Assembly: GCA_947561395.2 (NCBI GenBank)
Contig: OX387190.1
Coordinates: 18,346,858 to 18,410,857, forward strand
Direction of reading: 5' to 3'
Source: Buxus sempervirens
Taxonomy: Eukaryota > Streptophyta > Magnoliopsida > Buxales > Buxaceae
DNA length: 64,000 bases
Shown here in pieces: positions 22,537 to 35,340 of this stretch; position 1 is the stretch's first letter; each line of letters opens with the position of its first letter. The notes beneath the pieces were generated by a model. The model was given only the letters and a program-made list of their open reading frames with translations. It made no database searches and was not told where the DNA came from. The position numbers and the translations under genes were made by a program.

Positions 22537-24450
22537 GATGTAGAGAGCTAGCTAGTGAGTAGTGACATAAATTTCAAACATTCACAAGTATGTTTTAGCT
22601 TACACAATTTGCATAGTATAAAAAGCAAATTAAATTTATCATTGTATTCGAACTGTAGGCATAAATCTTTGATTTTTATATTATTTGTCATTGAGTTATC
22701 CCAAGAAATGCCTTTTAGTACCTTCATCAATTCTCATATGTTTCTTGCAATGTCTTTTATTTCTGAAGGATTGCAATTCTGAATCACATTTTCAGCTAAA
22801 CATTACAATGTCAAGAGATTGGTATTTTGTTGCCGAGTTGAATTCCAGGGTTTCAATTAAGTATCCATCAATCCATCCTCTTAAGAATTCCCAATTCCAA
22901 ATCCTAAGGCACCTACTTTTATTACCCAAAAAAAAAAAGTTAAAATAAATTTGGGAAATTCGATTGAGGAACTTATATAATCAAAATATGTGAAAAAATA
23001 AATTTAGAATATGGGTTTCTGCTATTTGGTAGGACTTCTATAAAGCCACCAATACATATAACCTATGCTTCGTGTCATGAAAGGGAAAACACTATCAAAG
23101 CAGTGCTATCAAATTTGTCTTCAACACGAATAAAACAAAATGAATATTAAGAAAGCAGAGATGTAGAATGTTAACTTACTGGGTCAAACTCAAATGTATC
23201 CCTGGTGCACAGATTCATCTCAAGTACTAGCAACTTTTTAAAATCCTCAGAAACAGACAAGAAACAAGAAGGCCTAAAATTCAATTGTCTAAACAATTAG
23301 AAATATCAAGAAGAGATTCAATTGCCAAATGAAATAATGAAAATAAAATGAAAAAGCATCCAAGATAGAGGCGGGATCATAAAAATTAAAATGCAGCATA
23401 ATGCACCTATCACCCATTATCCATGATGCTACTGATATGATCCAGAGGAGTTCAGTTTTGATCATTGCATATGTCTTGTGTTATTCGTACGGTGTGGTCT
23501 CAAGTTTTTTGTTTTTAACACTTTTCCTAGTATTTTGCCAAAGAAAAAGAAATTTGGAAAAGAGGCTGCTTTGTCCGCTTAGTAGATGTGTTTGTGGCTG
23601 CAACTTTGGACGAGCACATGGACAAGACGAGTCTTGCCAACTCATTTAACATTTGTAGAAATTGTCACACCGGGATTTCCACTGTGATGTATCTGGTCAG
23701 CCAAGCATCCTTGTAAAGAGATTCTGTTAATGTAGGAAAATGGTGTTTCAATTATTTTGTATTTTGTCATTGTTTTAGACTGGTGCCTCTGAAGGGTTGG
23801 GTTTATTGGTTATAGGGTGCTAAAGGCAATGTGAGGCCCTCTGAAATTCTTTTCCCTCAAGGTCCAGTAGTTCTTTTATTGAAGCATGAAAATCCTTATT
23901 ATTGGAAATTTAATCAACGTCATTAGTTTTGTTGAAACGCTACTTGCAGTCACCTAATATGCATTAAAAATAAGTTGTAACCCACTTTCTTGCAGTTATT
24001 TTATTGTTTGTGGATTAAGTTTTGTTTACCATTGATTTTTTGAGAGAAACATTCCGCATTTCATCTGCTTAAGCCATTAAAATGTAATAGGTGTTGGTGA
24101 TCCAGTTTAAATGCAGTATGTTGCATTTAATTGGTCTCTTTTTCTCTTGTTTCTATTTCTGGTAGTTGTTTTGAAGTGAAAACCTCCTACTAGGGAAATA
24201 GAATTATAATTTAACTCTACAACCTCTATTTTTTATTTACAATTTTTTTAAGTCTAAAGTCTTCCCCAACATCTGTCTTCAATTAATTTGAGGGGATTTG
24301 AGGGAAATTGACTGACATACCTGATCTGCCTATGTATTCTTGTCTTGTGAGTCATATTTATTTTAGTATGTTGTAATATTTCAAAATATATTTTTTCCAT
24401 TATATTTGAATATGAAGAATTTAATATTTCAATTCGCTGGACAGTGCACA
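22537..24450. other. Subterminal region of the Mutator-like element, no gene recognised
   Basis: AT-rich with many stops in all frames. No open frame has recognisable domains. It presumably contains the transposase promoter near its right end. A captured fragment too diverged to recognise cannot be excluded, because intron-like T-rich stretches occur around 22900 and 24180. Confidence 0.4.
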
Positions 24451-26740
24451 ATGTCAGATGAGATTCTATTCTGTTTTTGTCACATTGGAGGACAAGTAAT
24501 CACCAAGGAAGATGGGTCAATGGGGTATAGTGGGGGAAGTAGTAAGGGTGTCGATCTAAATAGCAACATGAATTATACTGAGGTCGTTGAAGCTGTTTGT
24601 CGGTTATTGAATATATCCCCGGTGAGTGTAAGTATGAAGTACTCGGTGAAGTTTGACAAGAGCGTTCTACTGGCACTCTCTGATCAAGATGCGTTATCGT
24701 ACCTATTTCGCTACAACGAGGGTTGGGCCAACATTTATGTCTATAATGATGAAGGATCATCACAAGAAAGAGACACTTGTCGGAGGTAATATTCATTAAC
24801 CGTACATGGGATTATGTTTCCTCCATATTACATGTAATGATAGTCATATATTGTGTAATTTCAGGACGAGTGTACCTTTAAGTGGTCACTCTGTACTTCC
24901 GTGCAATGACGATGAAGTAGAGGATCGGGAGACTCCGCTTCTTGAAAGTTGCACTGAAGTCAGCAGAGGTCCCCTTGTATCTAGCCTGTGGCAGGATGCA
25001 ATTACTGAGGTCGACCAGATATTTAAGAGCCCTAAGGAGTTTAGAGAAGCAGTGTACAAGCATGCTATTGCCAATAGGTTTGAATATGTGATGAAAAAAA
25101 ATTCTCCAGCATACATTAGTGTCCGTTGTGCAGGCACGGATTGTCCTTGGAAGGTAACGGCAAGACGTGTGAGGGATACGAGTTTTATGAGGGTGATGAA
25201 GTTTGTGAAGGAGCATAGCCACTCAGCCCAAGAGCAATTGTCTATGAAACCGGTTGTGAGAACGAAGTTCCTTTCTGGTGTGATTGAGAGGACAATTAGG
25301 AACACTCCAAGCTACTTGCCACGACAAATTGGCAAAGACTTTTATCATGATCATGCAATGCCATTGACATATCAGCAATGTTGGAGGAGCAAGGAAAAGG
25401 CGAAACAGAGGATAGATGGTAATGTGGAGGAGTCTTATAAGTTCATCCCATGGATGTGTGAACGGCTGCAAGAGAGTAATCCTGGCACAGTGGCAAGTTG
25501 GGCAGCAAGTGAAGATGGAAAATTTAAGCAATTGTTTATTGCTTATGGATGTTCCTTGAGGGGATTTGCGATCGGTTGCAGACCACTGTTGTTCATTGAT
25601 GGAAGTCATCTCAGTGGGCCATACCAGGGCACGTTGCTTTCTGCTACAGCCCTCGATGCTGATGACGGCATGTTTCCAGTTGCCTTTGCAATTGTTAGTG
25701 CTGAGAATAATGAGGATTGGATGTGGTTTCTACAACTTCTTAAGTCATCCATAGCCTTCAGAGAGGATTTAGTCATTGTAAGTGACAGGAATCAAAGCAT
25801 TATAACTGCAGTAAGTGCTACCTTTGGCGCTAGGAGCCACTCTCATTGTCTTCGACATCTGAAGGAAAACTTTAGTAAATTCGTTGGATCCTTTCATTTG
25901 AGGGAGGGAAAGAAATTTGCCTTACGGTTACTTGATGATATTGCTTACGCAAGGCTCCCTCGGGACTACGATAAGGCATTGGCTGCCATGCATGAATATG
26001 CACCTGACTTAGCTGATTGGGTGAGGAGGAATGGGCCCGAACATTGGGCCAATTCATTGTTCCCTATGAAACGGTGGGATAAGCTGAATTCAAATTTAGC
26101 GGAATCATTCAATGCTTGGATGGTAGAAGAAAGGAAATTGCCTGTAATGCGGTTTATTGATGCACATCGAGTGAAGCTTACAGAGCTATTGATGAGGAAG
26201 CGGAGGTGTATTGACACGTGGGTGTCCAATGTTGGTGGTCGAATTGATGCCAAGATTCAGGAGAATCTCACTAGGGCATTGGGGCTGAGTGTCATTCAAT
26301 GTGGGCAACATGAATATGAAGTTAGAGGTGATGAGATATATATCATGGTGCATTTAATCCGTCGTGAGTGTACGTGCAAACAGTGGCAGATGGTGGGCAT
26401 TCCTTGTGCACACGCATGTGCCGTCTTGAACTTGGTAAGGCTCAATGTATATGACTTTGTCGACCTATGCTACCACAAGGCAACGCAAGGGTTGATATAC
26501 GACGAATTGATGCATGCTGTGCCAACACATGACTTCCCCATGGTTGAGGACATCGACGTGGTTTCCATAGAAGATTCAAGTGAAACCCCATCTATCTCGT
26601 TCCCACCAAAGACAGCAAGACGTCCAGGGCGCCCTAAGCAGAAGCGCATTGAATCACAATTCCAAGACAAGCGACAGGTTCATTGTTCCAGATGCAAGGG
26701 TGTTGGACACAACCGAGCAAGTTGCAGAGCTTCAATATAG
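24451..26740 (+). CDS. MuDR-type transposase (MURA-like), two exons, 736 residues
   Basis: Model join(24451..24785, 24865..26740), with a GT-AG intron of 79 bases that restores the frame. This is the enzyme that cuts and joins the element's ends. Exon 1 encodes a PB1-like N-terminal region (CHIGGQVITKEDGSMGYSGG). Exon 2 has the MuDR DNA-binding zinc region (about 161-231, FKSPKEFREAVYKHA to HSH). The MULE catalytic core has the aspartates in FIDGSHLSG (about 355) and VSDRNQSI (about 420), a CLRH zinc-type motif and the glutamate in NLAESFNAW (about 524). Then come a SWIM zinc finger (CTCKQWQMVGIPCAHAC, about 614) and a C-terminal CCHC knuckle (CSRCKGVGHNRASC). There is no internal stop and all catalytic residues are present. 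Start choice: the ATG at 24451 opens directly into the PB1 region; an in-frame ATG lies 45 bases upstream. Confidence 0.93.
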
Positions 26741-27202
26741 AGACTGGCATGGTATAATGTGCAGGTTGTTGTAGTCCATCTTACATCTATTCATGCATCT
26801 AAGTTCTTGCTGTAGCCTGTAATTATCTTTGACTTACCGACGTCTAATTTGCAGGTTGGCGTGATGTGTTTTGCTGGGTGTCGTGAAATGTGGCAACAAT
26901 TGATCAACAACCCCACGAAACCTTATTTTTATTACTGTTTTATGAAGAACTGGTTTGCCACTTAGTCGTGGGTGCCGTAACATTGTGAAACATGTTGGTT
27001 GTGAAACATATTTTACTACCAACATTGGTGGTTTATTAGTTGCATTGTGAAACATGTTTTTGTGTTTATTATGACTTTGGGTAGTTGTAATGTTGCCTTA
27101 CTTTGACTGTTTGTGTTTGTAATCTTACCTGGTATGTAATTACTACTAACCTTCCTTGGTTTTAGTATATGTGCGTTATATTATTTTAGTTGCAGCTCAA
27201 TA

Positions 27203-28951
27203 ATGGGTAAGAAGAAGAAGGATGTCGCGTCGGGTAGTTCTTCTAGTGGCCCATCGCGTCCTGTGAATGCCTTCCTCATATTCAGGTGATGAAGTATAAA
27301 CAATTAAAGCATTGTTGTTTTACTGTCCAAATCCGAACTAAGTGGATTTCTAATGTTATACTTACTTCTTACAGAAATGAGTACCTTGAAACAATTCGGA
27401 AGAGTAGGTCTTCCATAAATGTCACGACGGTGAGTTGGTTAAAGTGCTATATATTAGTTGATAATGTTTACAGTGTCAATTGTAATAAATACAGTTGCAT
27501 TACTATTTTGTAGATCACGCAGGAGGCGCAAGGCCTATGGAAAGCGATGGATGCTGGTGCGAAGCAGAAGTATAAAGATTTATACAATCAACGAATGACA
27601 GAGTGGTTGGAAGCGGCCCCGACTCCAACAGGAAAAATAAGAGGAAAGGTATAACTTCATTTCTTGAACATTATGAATGTTTTGTATGTAGTTGCGTTAT
27701 ACTAACACATGTTTATGTAAGTGTAGGCGTCTCTGGGAACAAGATGCTCCCCAAAGCGATTTGTGCATTTCGTGACTTTGCTTGACGAGGACCAGCGACG
27801 TGTAGTTGTTGAGATAGGATTTGGTTCTCTTCTCCAGATGCGCTGCACATCCCTATGTGTGAAGCTTTGCGCCTGGTTAGTAGACCACATCGATGTACAT
27901 AGTCGTAGTTTGAGGATTGGATCCTCGGTTGTCCCCATTACCCCCGCCGCTGTAAGTACCATCTTGGGCCTTAGGAGCGAAGGGCCCAAGGTTGTCATAG
28001 ATGGTCCCATTGAGCAGCTTGCCCAGCTTCGGGCAAGCTTTACTTTTGATAGGCATGGCATAGCACTAAACGATATAGAGTCCAGATTGGCCACTCTAGG
28101 TTCCGGCCATGCCTTTCAACAGGCATTTGTACTATTTCTTGTGGGATGTTTGTTATGCCCGGGTTCGAACCCACACGTGAAGCTTCATTTTCTGCATGCC
28201 GTAGCTAATATTAGTAGGGTTGGGCAGTACAATTGGGCTGCTTTTGTACTTGATGTTCTGTTTGATGAAATTGTGAAATATCGGGAGAAAAAAAAAACCA
28301 ACATTGGTGGATGCCTCCTATTTTTACAGGTAATTTCGTCTCTGATTTGTTTTTGGTTGTATTAGTTCAAGATGACAAGTATATGCTGAATACACCATGA
28401 CTTCCCAAATTTTATTAATGTTTCAGCTTTTCTACTATGAAGTTGTACGTGTTGGTGATATTGAATCAAGTCGTCCAACGCCACGTCTGGGGTGGTGGGA
28501 CGACGATCGTGTGAAGTCACGGGAGAAGGCTGAGAAATCAGCAGGCGGGTATGGCAATGGGGAGGTAAAACATCATTTTCTATGCCCCTTCATATTCTAC
28601 ATGGTCTATTGTGGATGGACTATTAATATAGTGTAGTCGATGCAGGTGGTGGCACTGACGGTGCGTGCTGAGGAAGGAGTTGGAGATGTTGATGAAGGAC
28701 CTATTCCAGGGATTGATCCGGTAAGACTTGTCACCCCCTACGTTGGTCGTCGGTGTTGTTGACATGTTTTAGAATGTTCTAAATTATGAATACTTTGTTG
28801 TTAGGCATCCCAACAAGCGTTGGATGGCATGCGTGCATCGTTGCGCATGATGCAGGACGAGTATAAGATGGCTATCGCTTATGCATCCCAAATGGGTAGG
28901 CAAGATGGTATGTTCCGCACTAGATCTGGTTTCGAGAACCAAGTCTTGTAG
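27203..28951 (+). CDS. HMG-box plus plant-mobile-domain (DUF1985-like) protein, 411 residues
   Basis: Model join(27203..27285, 27375..27429, 27514..27648, 27727..28329, 28427..28564, 28646..28720, 28805..28951). All introns are GT-AG and the frame is kept throughout. A basic start (MGKKKKD) is followed by an HMG-box-like segment (about 18-80; SRPVNAFLIFRNEYLETIR, then GLWKAMDAGAKQKYKDLY), usually a DNA-bending fold. Residues about 100-303 resemble the plant mobile domain that accompanies C48 proteases in plant transposons (VEIGFGSLLQMRC, ITPAAVSTILGL, YNWAAFVLDVLFDEI, GGCLLFLQLFYYE). A helical tail follows. It lies 460 bases after the transposase on the same strand. I infer an accessory DNA-binding protein of the element. 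The last exon could instead splice at 28908; the read-through stop is chosen. Confidence 0.8.
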
Positions 28952-29475
28952 ATACGAGATTATAGTAGAATTGTATAAATACTTAACATGTGCTTACTGT
29001 TCTTGTCATTCAAAATTGGTTTCGTTTCGTCTTTGTTCTTGATAGTTACTTAAGTTTGGGTTTGTGTCTGTGAATGCAGGTCCATCTGCAAACTGAGGAA
29101 GAAGACTGGCTTCGTGAAATCTCCATCAAGTTATCATTTGGGAGTAAAGGCTGCAGGTAGCATGGTGCTCCCAAGTGAATGTTTCGTATACTATTATATT
29201 TTTGTTTTTTTCCCCCCTTCCTACGTCATAATACCAATGAGCAAGTTTTTTTTGACATTTGTAATTCTTTCTTTAAGTACTTGAGATGTCTTGCACATTA
29301 AAACTGAGATTCCTTTTCATGAGATATTGTATATGTATTGTGATGGGTGCTCTTTTAATTTATGGGTTCACACTTCACAGAAGGAAACTAAGAAGGCCAC
29401 AGCTGTTACATGGATGGAATTATCGATGATATTTAATATATTTATCCACCACCTTGAAATTGAATAAAGAGGTCC
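28952..29475. other. Spacer after the HMG-box gene, no gene recognised
   Basis: It contains a possible extra splice acceptor (TGAATGCAG/GTCC, about 29079) and T-rich sequence that may be the 3' UTR of the upstream gene. Nothing else is supported. Confidence 0.4.
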
Positions 29476-30571
29476 ATGATGCTTCCTTTTATCTTGTTGT
29501 CCTTTTCCAAAAAAGGTATTGAACACCAATTGGGGAAACCTAAATTCAGTGTGTGTTTGTTCCCTCTGCAAGGACTAATTACAGATAATGTTAGGTTCTT
29601 GTTCCCAGCCTTCGGAGGCTTATTATTTGGATATGATATTGGTGCTACCTCCGGGGCTACTATCTCTTTGCAGGTACTGGTACATGAGATCCTTCAATGG
29701 AGTCCTTTCATTCACCTTTTGTTGAATCACCCAATTATTTGTTTACAGGATGAAAGGGAGCTTAAGAGGCAAAGAAGAAAGCAGTCTAACAGGGAATCAG
29801 CACGACGTTCGAGGCTTAGAAAGCAGGTTAGAGATGTTTTTGGATTTTTACTTACTCATAGACAAGAAGATTAATAACTTATATTAGTTGTTCTCTGGTA
29901 GCATCTATGCTGATTCCATGAATGCCCTCAATTGCAATATGCCAATTAGTCATGTGTTTTATGTAATATGAGGGCACTTATGTAAGTTGACACACTTTCT
30001 CACCTACTTGATTTGTCCATATGCAATCTAGCAAATGCATGGAAAATTTATATAGTTACCTATGTAATCGATTTAATTACCTGCTACCACACCCCCCAAC
30101 CCCCCCGCGCCCACGTGCAACATCCTCTTTCGGTCCTTCTATTAGTATTGATCACTCAAATGTCATTAGGCTAAGTGTGAGGAACTTGCTCGTCGAGTGG
30201 AAACACTAAAAGAGGAGAACACTTCCCTCAGAGATGAACTGGGGCGTATAAAAGAGGAATGTGAGAAATTGGCATCAGAGAACACCTCTTTAACTGTAAG
30301 TTTTGCATATGGTTCTGATATATTAGTTTTTTCCCCCAAGCATGATACTGATTCCATATAGGGCTACTGTCTTAATATTCCATATTTTTCTGATGTCTGA
30401 TCTTTCATATTTTGCTACTCTTTTGGTGGATTTATTTGTAACTTGATGCTTTCTATCATACATATGTAGGAGAAGCTTCAGAAGTATCAAGGACAGAACT
30501 CAGTAGAAGATGAGAGTAATGGTCACCCAGATGCTGATCCCCAAACAACAGCTAACATAGATGCAATCTAA
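29476..30571 (+). pseudogene. Captured chimera: sugar-porter exon fused in frame to a G-box bZIP C-terminus
   Basis: 29573-29673 encodes FLFPAFGGLLFGYDIGATSG, the first membrane segment of a plant xylose-symporter/vacuolar glucose-transporter-like porter, ending at a GT donor. After 75 bases, 29749-29826 encodes the bZIP basic region (RRKQSNRESARRSRLRKQ), 30170-30295 the leucine zipper and 30470-30571 the C-terminus. All have GT-AG borders in phase 0 and an intact stop. The region is GBF-like. The frame is open without a break from an ATG at 29476 to 29826, so a 192-residue protein is possible by splicing the last two introns. This is a typical gene capture by a Mutator element. Whether it is expressed is unknown; it is labelled pseudogene because both parent genes are partial. 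Confidence 0.82.
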
Positions 30572-32989
30572 TGAGATTTATGAATGCAGGTAGCTTATAG
30601 TTCAAATAACTCAATGGCCAAGCAGTTTGGTTTTTAGAAACTGACTTCTGGTGTTATTAGTGAAAGCTCTGTTCCCTTTCCCTTCTTAATTTTCCTGTTT
30701 CAAGAGAAAGGTGTCCCACTATGATCGGTATTTCTGGAGATGGATGTGTACTTTGTTTTTACTAAAAAAGAAAAAAACCCTATGCTAATTATGTTACAGG
30801 AAACTCTTACTAACACTAGAAGAACTAATGCCAGAATTACAATTATGGCTTTGTATCATTATTTAACTATCGGATATTGTGGAAACTCATGTTTGGTTAA
30901 ACCGTACTCTCCATTTCCAGTGCTTTCTTCATGGTTTGTTTCATTTCAGTATGAAATGTCAACTGGCTGCATCTGCAATTGAATATAATCTTGGATATGA
31001 AAAAATTCAATTACATCTCCCTTCCCTGCCCACGCCAAGCCCAGACTTCAGCCTTTAGATAATCATTATATCCAATGAGATCAGAATGGTGGCTATAATA
31101 CCCTTGTGATCCTGGTTTTCTCATTGAGCAACCATTAAATTGAGTTTGGTAGTTCCCCCTTTGGGAGGCTTTTATGAAGCCCTGCTACAATTTGTTGGTG
31201 AAGATGATAAGGCTTCTGTATACCATGCATTTGAAAATATTTGAAACTGATAACTGTCTGAACTCTTGAGTGGTGCATATCAAAGAAGATACTAAGTATG
31301 CATACTTAACAGATGGAAAATGGTGCAAGCAAGTGTAGTGTGCCAAACACCAAAAATTTTTTTTTTTTTAATTTAATTTGAAAATTGAAATAGAAGGCCC
31401 AAATTTCTGAGCTGGCTAAGTAGCAGATGCATTTTCATATTTCCATGCTTACATTAAAAATGGTTTAGTAAGTCTATTAAATCTTCTTTATTTAATGCAT
31501 GGTTACATGGGTATAAAAGATGCAGGCTTATCTGTATTAACAGCAGATTAATGCACATTATATTTTTCATGTAGTTCAAATAGTTTAGTCTCTTATAGAC
31601 CTTAAACCAAAACCCCAAAAAATGTGCCTTTTAAGGCTCAAATCTTGTATTATTTCTATGGAATTGTAGATTGTTTAAATATCAATAAATTCCATGTTTG
31701 AGAGGCATTAAATCTTTTTATGAAATGTGGGACCTTGAACTTGCAGGTTGATCGAGGTATCTAAAGGTGCCACATGGTGGGAACTGCAATTATAAATATT
31801 GGATTTCTTTAGTCATATGGAATCTGGGATGTCTCCCAAATTTAATGAGCCAGTGCTTTACAAGTCCACCTAACAGCTACGTTTCGTCAAGCTGCCACAA
31901 CAAGATATTTAAAGCAACACCTTTATCACAATAAGTGTTTTGCAATTGGTCATCTGTTGCATTTATGGAGTAATTTTTGTTGGGTTTTGGTTTTTCTTCC
32001 CAAGGGTTTTTGTACTTTTTTGTTGTTTTGTTTTTTACTCTGTTTGCTCAACCCTTGTGGGTACCTTGTACTTTTTCCCCCTTTTAATATTTACGTTTCT
32101 GAAACATTCAATCAAATGTACACATTTGTCGTACGTGGAGTTCTCCAGTCAACAGCTATGGATTTCTGCAATAAGAAAATGTACAGAGTTGTGTGCTTTA
32201 AATGTCTGTATCTCCCAAGTGTGCTTTAAATGCCTGTATCTAGCTATGAGATTTAAATGCATGTATCTTCCATTATCTAGATACAGGATTCAAATGCCTG
32301 TATCTAGCTGTGTGATTTAATAGGTTACTTCACAGTCTTTGGAACCACGGTCCGGCCAATGAATTGATTAAAGATTTTATCCAGCTGTCTGAGTCATTAG
32401 ATAAACCCAGAAATTTTGTTGGAGAAGATAAATCCTTTGTTTGTTGTTTGGAAAATTGTGTTATGTATTGAGATTGTGAGATCCTAAGATAGTAAAAGAA
32501 AGGGCGTTTCTTTGTTTTTCTTTTTGGGTGGTACCTGCTGCATTTCTGAATGGGAGCTTCAATTGCGATACAGGTAAAAGCAACGGAGTTGATTAATCAA
32601 ATGGAAGTCACAATGCGTATTTGTGGGCCATACAGTGGTGGACTTATACAGGGGTAACGTTTTCACAATTTGCAGTTAACCAATGAAGAGTGATTGAGGT
32701 CTCCATTTTCACTATTTCCTTCATTCTTATTTTCTGGGCACTATATGATGTAAGTTCTTTTCCTTTGTATCATTAGCGAATGTGAACATTGTATCAAACA
32801 TAATGTTCCTTTTCCATGAAAATGGAAATAAAACTACTTTTAGGTTCTCATACATGGTCTTCAGTTACATATTACACAATAGTTACTAGCATTTTGTCAA
32901 ACCAAATAAAACTACATTTAGTAGCATTTTGTAACCAAAACTCAACGACAACCACACCAAACATGCATCTCCATCACCGGTTAACCAAT
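30572..32989. other. Probable captured 3' flank and unassigned element sequence
   Basis: No coding region is recognised in 2.4 kb. The left part may be the 3' UTR of the captured bZIP gene. A short repeat (TTYAAATGYMTGTATCT) occurs four times at about 32197-32305. Scattered CAG/GT junctions (e.g. 31745, 32571) hint at further eroded exons, but no product can be named. Confidence 0.4.
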
Positions 32990-33688
32990 TCATTCGTCCA
33001 GTTTAACTTTGTCAATGTCGTGAAGCAACTCACGGTATATGTCGGACATCCTTCTCGCATGATCACGCTCCTCCTGCAATAGCCGTCGTTCTACTTCCCA
33101 TGCCCTTGGCTGTATTTGTTCAGTGTTTTCTGCATCGCATGAATTCGACGATTCACCCTTTTCTACCCCAACTTCATTCAACCAGGAGAAGAAATGGCAG
33201 CTTTGTTCGCCCTGGAAATACAATGACATGAAAATCAATTAGGAAGTCCCCATTGTGAAAAATATCTCGTGTGGGAGGAACGTATTTGAGTGCTAAACAA
33301 CTCCACACATACTTCAAAAGGACATCGGTAAAATCTTCTCCCTTTGTTTGTTGGAGTTTTTGCGGTTAACACACGGCATGGTCCCCTCCCACATTCACAC
33401 AGTAATAACTCATCGCACCAAACAAAATACCCACATCCATTCCCACCATTGCCCTGTAAGAAATAATGCATTTAATTTAGACAGTCTTATAATAGTTGAA
33501 TGGCCAGATTGGTAAAAATGCATACTTACAGACGATGGACAAGTGAAAAAAAAGCGCCCTGGATTACGTGAGGTGTGGGAGAGTTTCCTTTTAAGCATCC
33601 CTTTCCCGCATGGACATGGGACACGAGCGTGGGGATCGGTAGCCTTTGCCGAAACTTCCATTCTTCCTTCGCACAAAGGGTAGCGCAT
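32990..33688 (-). CDS. Tandem GRF zinc-finger protein with C-terminal coiled coil, 173 residues
   Basis: Model complement(join(32990..33211, 33313..33453, 33530..33688)), GT-AG introns, all phase 0. Two GRF-type zinc fingers follow each other. The first is CPCGKGMLKRKLSHTSRNPG, then RFFFTCPSS and CGYFVWCDEL across an exon border. The second is CECGRGPCRVLTAKTPTNKG, then RFYRCPF and CHFFSWLNE. The tail (REWEVERRLLQEERDHARRM-like) is charged and helical. GRF fingers bind single-stranded or structured nucleic acid in APE2, NEIL3 and TOP3A. In plants they also occur in short proteins of unknown role. The frame stays open upstream to 33925, where it enters the tandem array, so an alternative start would add 79 repeat-derived residues. 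It converges with nothing and is transcribed toward the captured bZIP. Confidence 0.82.
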
Positions 33689-33889
33689 AAGTGACTCGCT
33701 TGACACACTTGTATTTATAAACGAGCCGGAAGGCAGGCCCACGTGAAACACGTTGGTTGTATTAGTAGATGCGAGCACGCAAAATATGAGGGCACTTGAC
33801 CTATTTACTAAGGACTCGACCGTACTTGACATACGACTCAAGGACACCAACATAGGACTTTTAGTAGGAGGGACTCGAGCAATTTTACA

Positions 33890-35340
33890 TGGGACGCGAG
33901 CTAAGTATATGTGGGACTCAAGCAATTTTACATGGGACTCGAGCTAAGTATACGTGGGACTCGAGCAAATTTACATGGGACTCGAGCAATTTTACATGGG
34001 ACTCGAGCTATTTTACACCGGACACGAGCTAAGTATACATGGGACTCGAGCAAATATACATCGGACTCGAGCTAAGTATACATGGGACTCGAGCAAGTAT
34101 ACATTGGACTCGAGCTAAGTATACATGGGACTCGAGCAAATTTACATGGGAATCGAGCTATTTTACACCGGACACGAGCTAAGTATACATGGGACTCGAG
34201 CAAATTTACATGGGACTCGAGCTATTTTACACCGGACACGAGCTAAGTATACATGGGACTCGAGCAAATATACATCGGACTCGAGCTAAGTATACATGGG
34301 ACTCGAGCAAATTTACATTGGACTCGAGCTAAGTATACATGGGACTCGAGCAAATTTACATCGGACTCGAGCTAAGTATACATGGGACTCGAGCAAGTAT
34401 ACATTGGACTCAAGCTAAGTATACATGGGACTCGAGCAAATTTACATGGGAATCGAGCTATTTTACACCGGACACGAGCTGTATACCATGCATGGGACTC
34501 GAGCAAATTTACATGGGACTCGAGCTATTTTACACCGGACACGAGCTAAGTATACATGGGACTCGAGCAAATATACATCGGACTCGAGCTAAGTATACAT
34601 GGGACTCGAGCAAATTTACATTGGACTCGAGCTAAGTATACATGGGACTCGAGCAAATTTACATGGGACTCGAGCTATTTTACACCGGACACGAGCTAAG
34701 TATATATGGGACTCGAGCAAATATACATCGGACTCGAGCTAAGTATACATGGGACTCGAGCAAATTTATATTGGACTCGAGCTAAGTATACATGGGACTC
34801 GAGCAAATTTACATGGGACTCGATCTATTTTACATCGGACACGAGCAGTTGGATACATGGGACTCGAGCAAATTTACATCGGACTCGAGCTATTTTACAT
34901 GGGACTCGAGCAAATTTACATCGGACTCGAGCTATTTTACATGGGACTCGAGCAAATTTACATCGGACTCGAGCTAAGTATATGTAGGACTCGGGCAATT
35001 TTACATGGGACTCGAGCAAATTTACATCGGACTCGAGCTAAGTATATGTAGGACTCGAGCAGTTTTACATGGGACTCGAGCTACGTATACGGGAGACGAC
35101 TCGACGTGGTTTACATGGGACTCGAGTTATTTTACATGGGACTCGAGCTAAGTATATGTAGGACTCGGGCAATTTTACATGGGACTCGAGCTTAGTATAC
35201 GTGAGTGCCGTAGCTAATTACATGGGACTCGAGTTATTTTACATGGGACTCGAGCTAAGTATATGTAGGACTCGAGCAATGTTACAAGGGACTCGAATTA
35301 TTTTACATGGGACTCGAGCTAACGATAGGCGGGACCACGG
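33890..35340. repeat. Tandem array of about 43-bp units built on GGGACTCGAGC
   Basis: About 67 half-units of 21-22 bases alternate between ACATGGGACTCGAGCAAATTT and ACATCGGACTCGAGCTAAGTA types, each with a CTCGAG palindrome. Larger blocks of several units are repeated (higher-order structure), and a sparse edge runs from about 33800. It lies immediately upstream of the GRF gene. Open frames in several phases on both strands are repeat artefacts and not separate genes. Confidence 0.92.

Noticed and set aside
23401-23649. Hydrophobic 82-residue open frame as a membrane protein gene
   Set aside because: It is AT-rich by chance, has no homology, and has no supporting splice or promoter context.
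33890-35340. CRISPR-like or coding repeat array
   Set aside because: Units are contiguous with no unique spacers, the setting is a plant nuclear transposon, and the open frames appear in several phases on both strands because the unit lacks stops.
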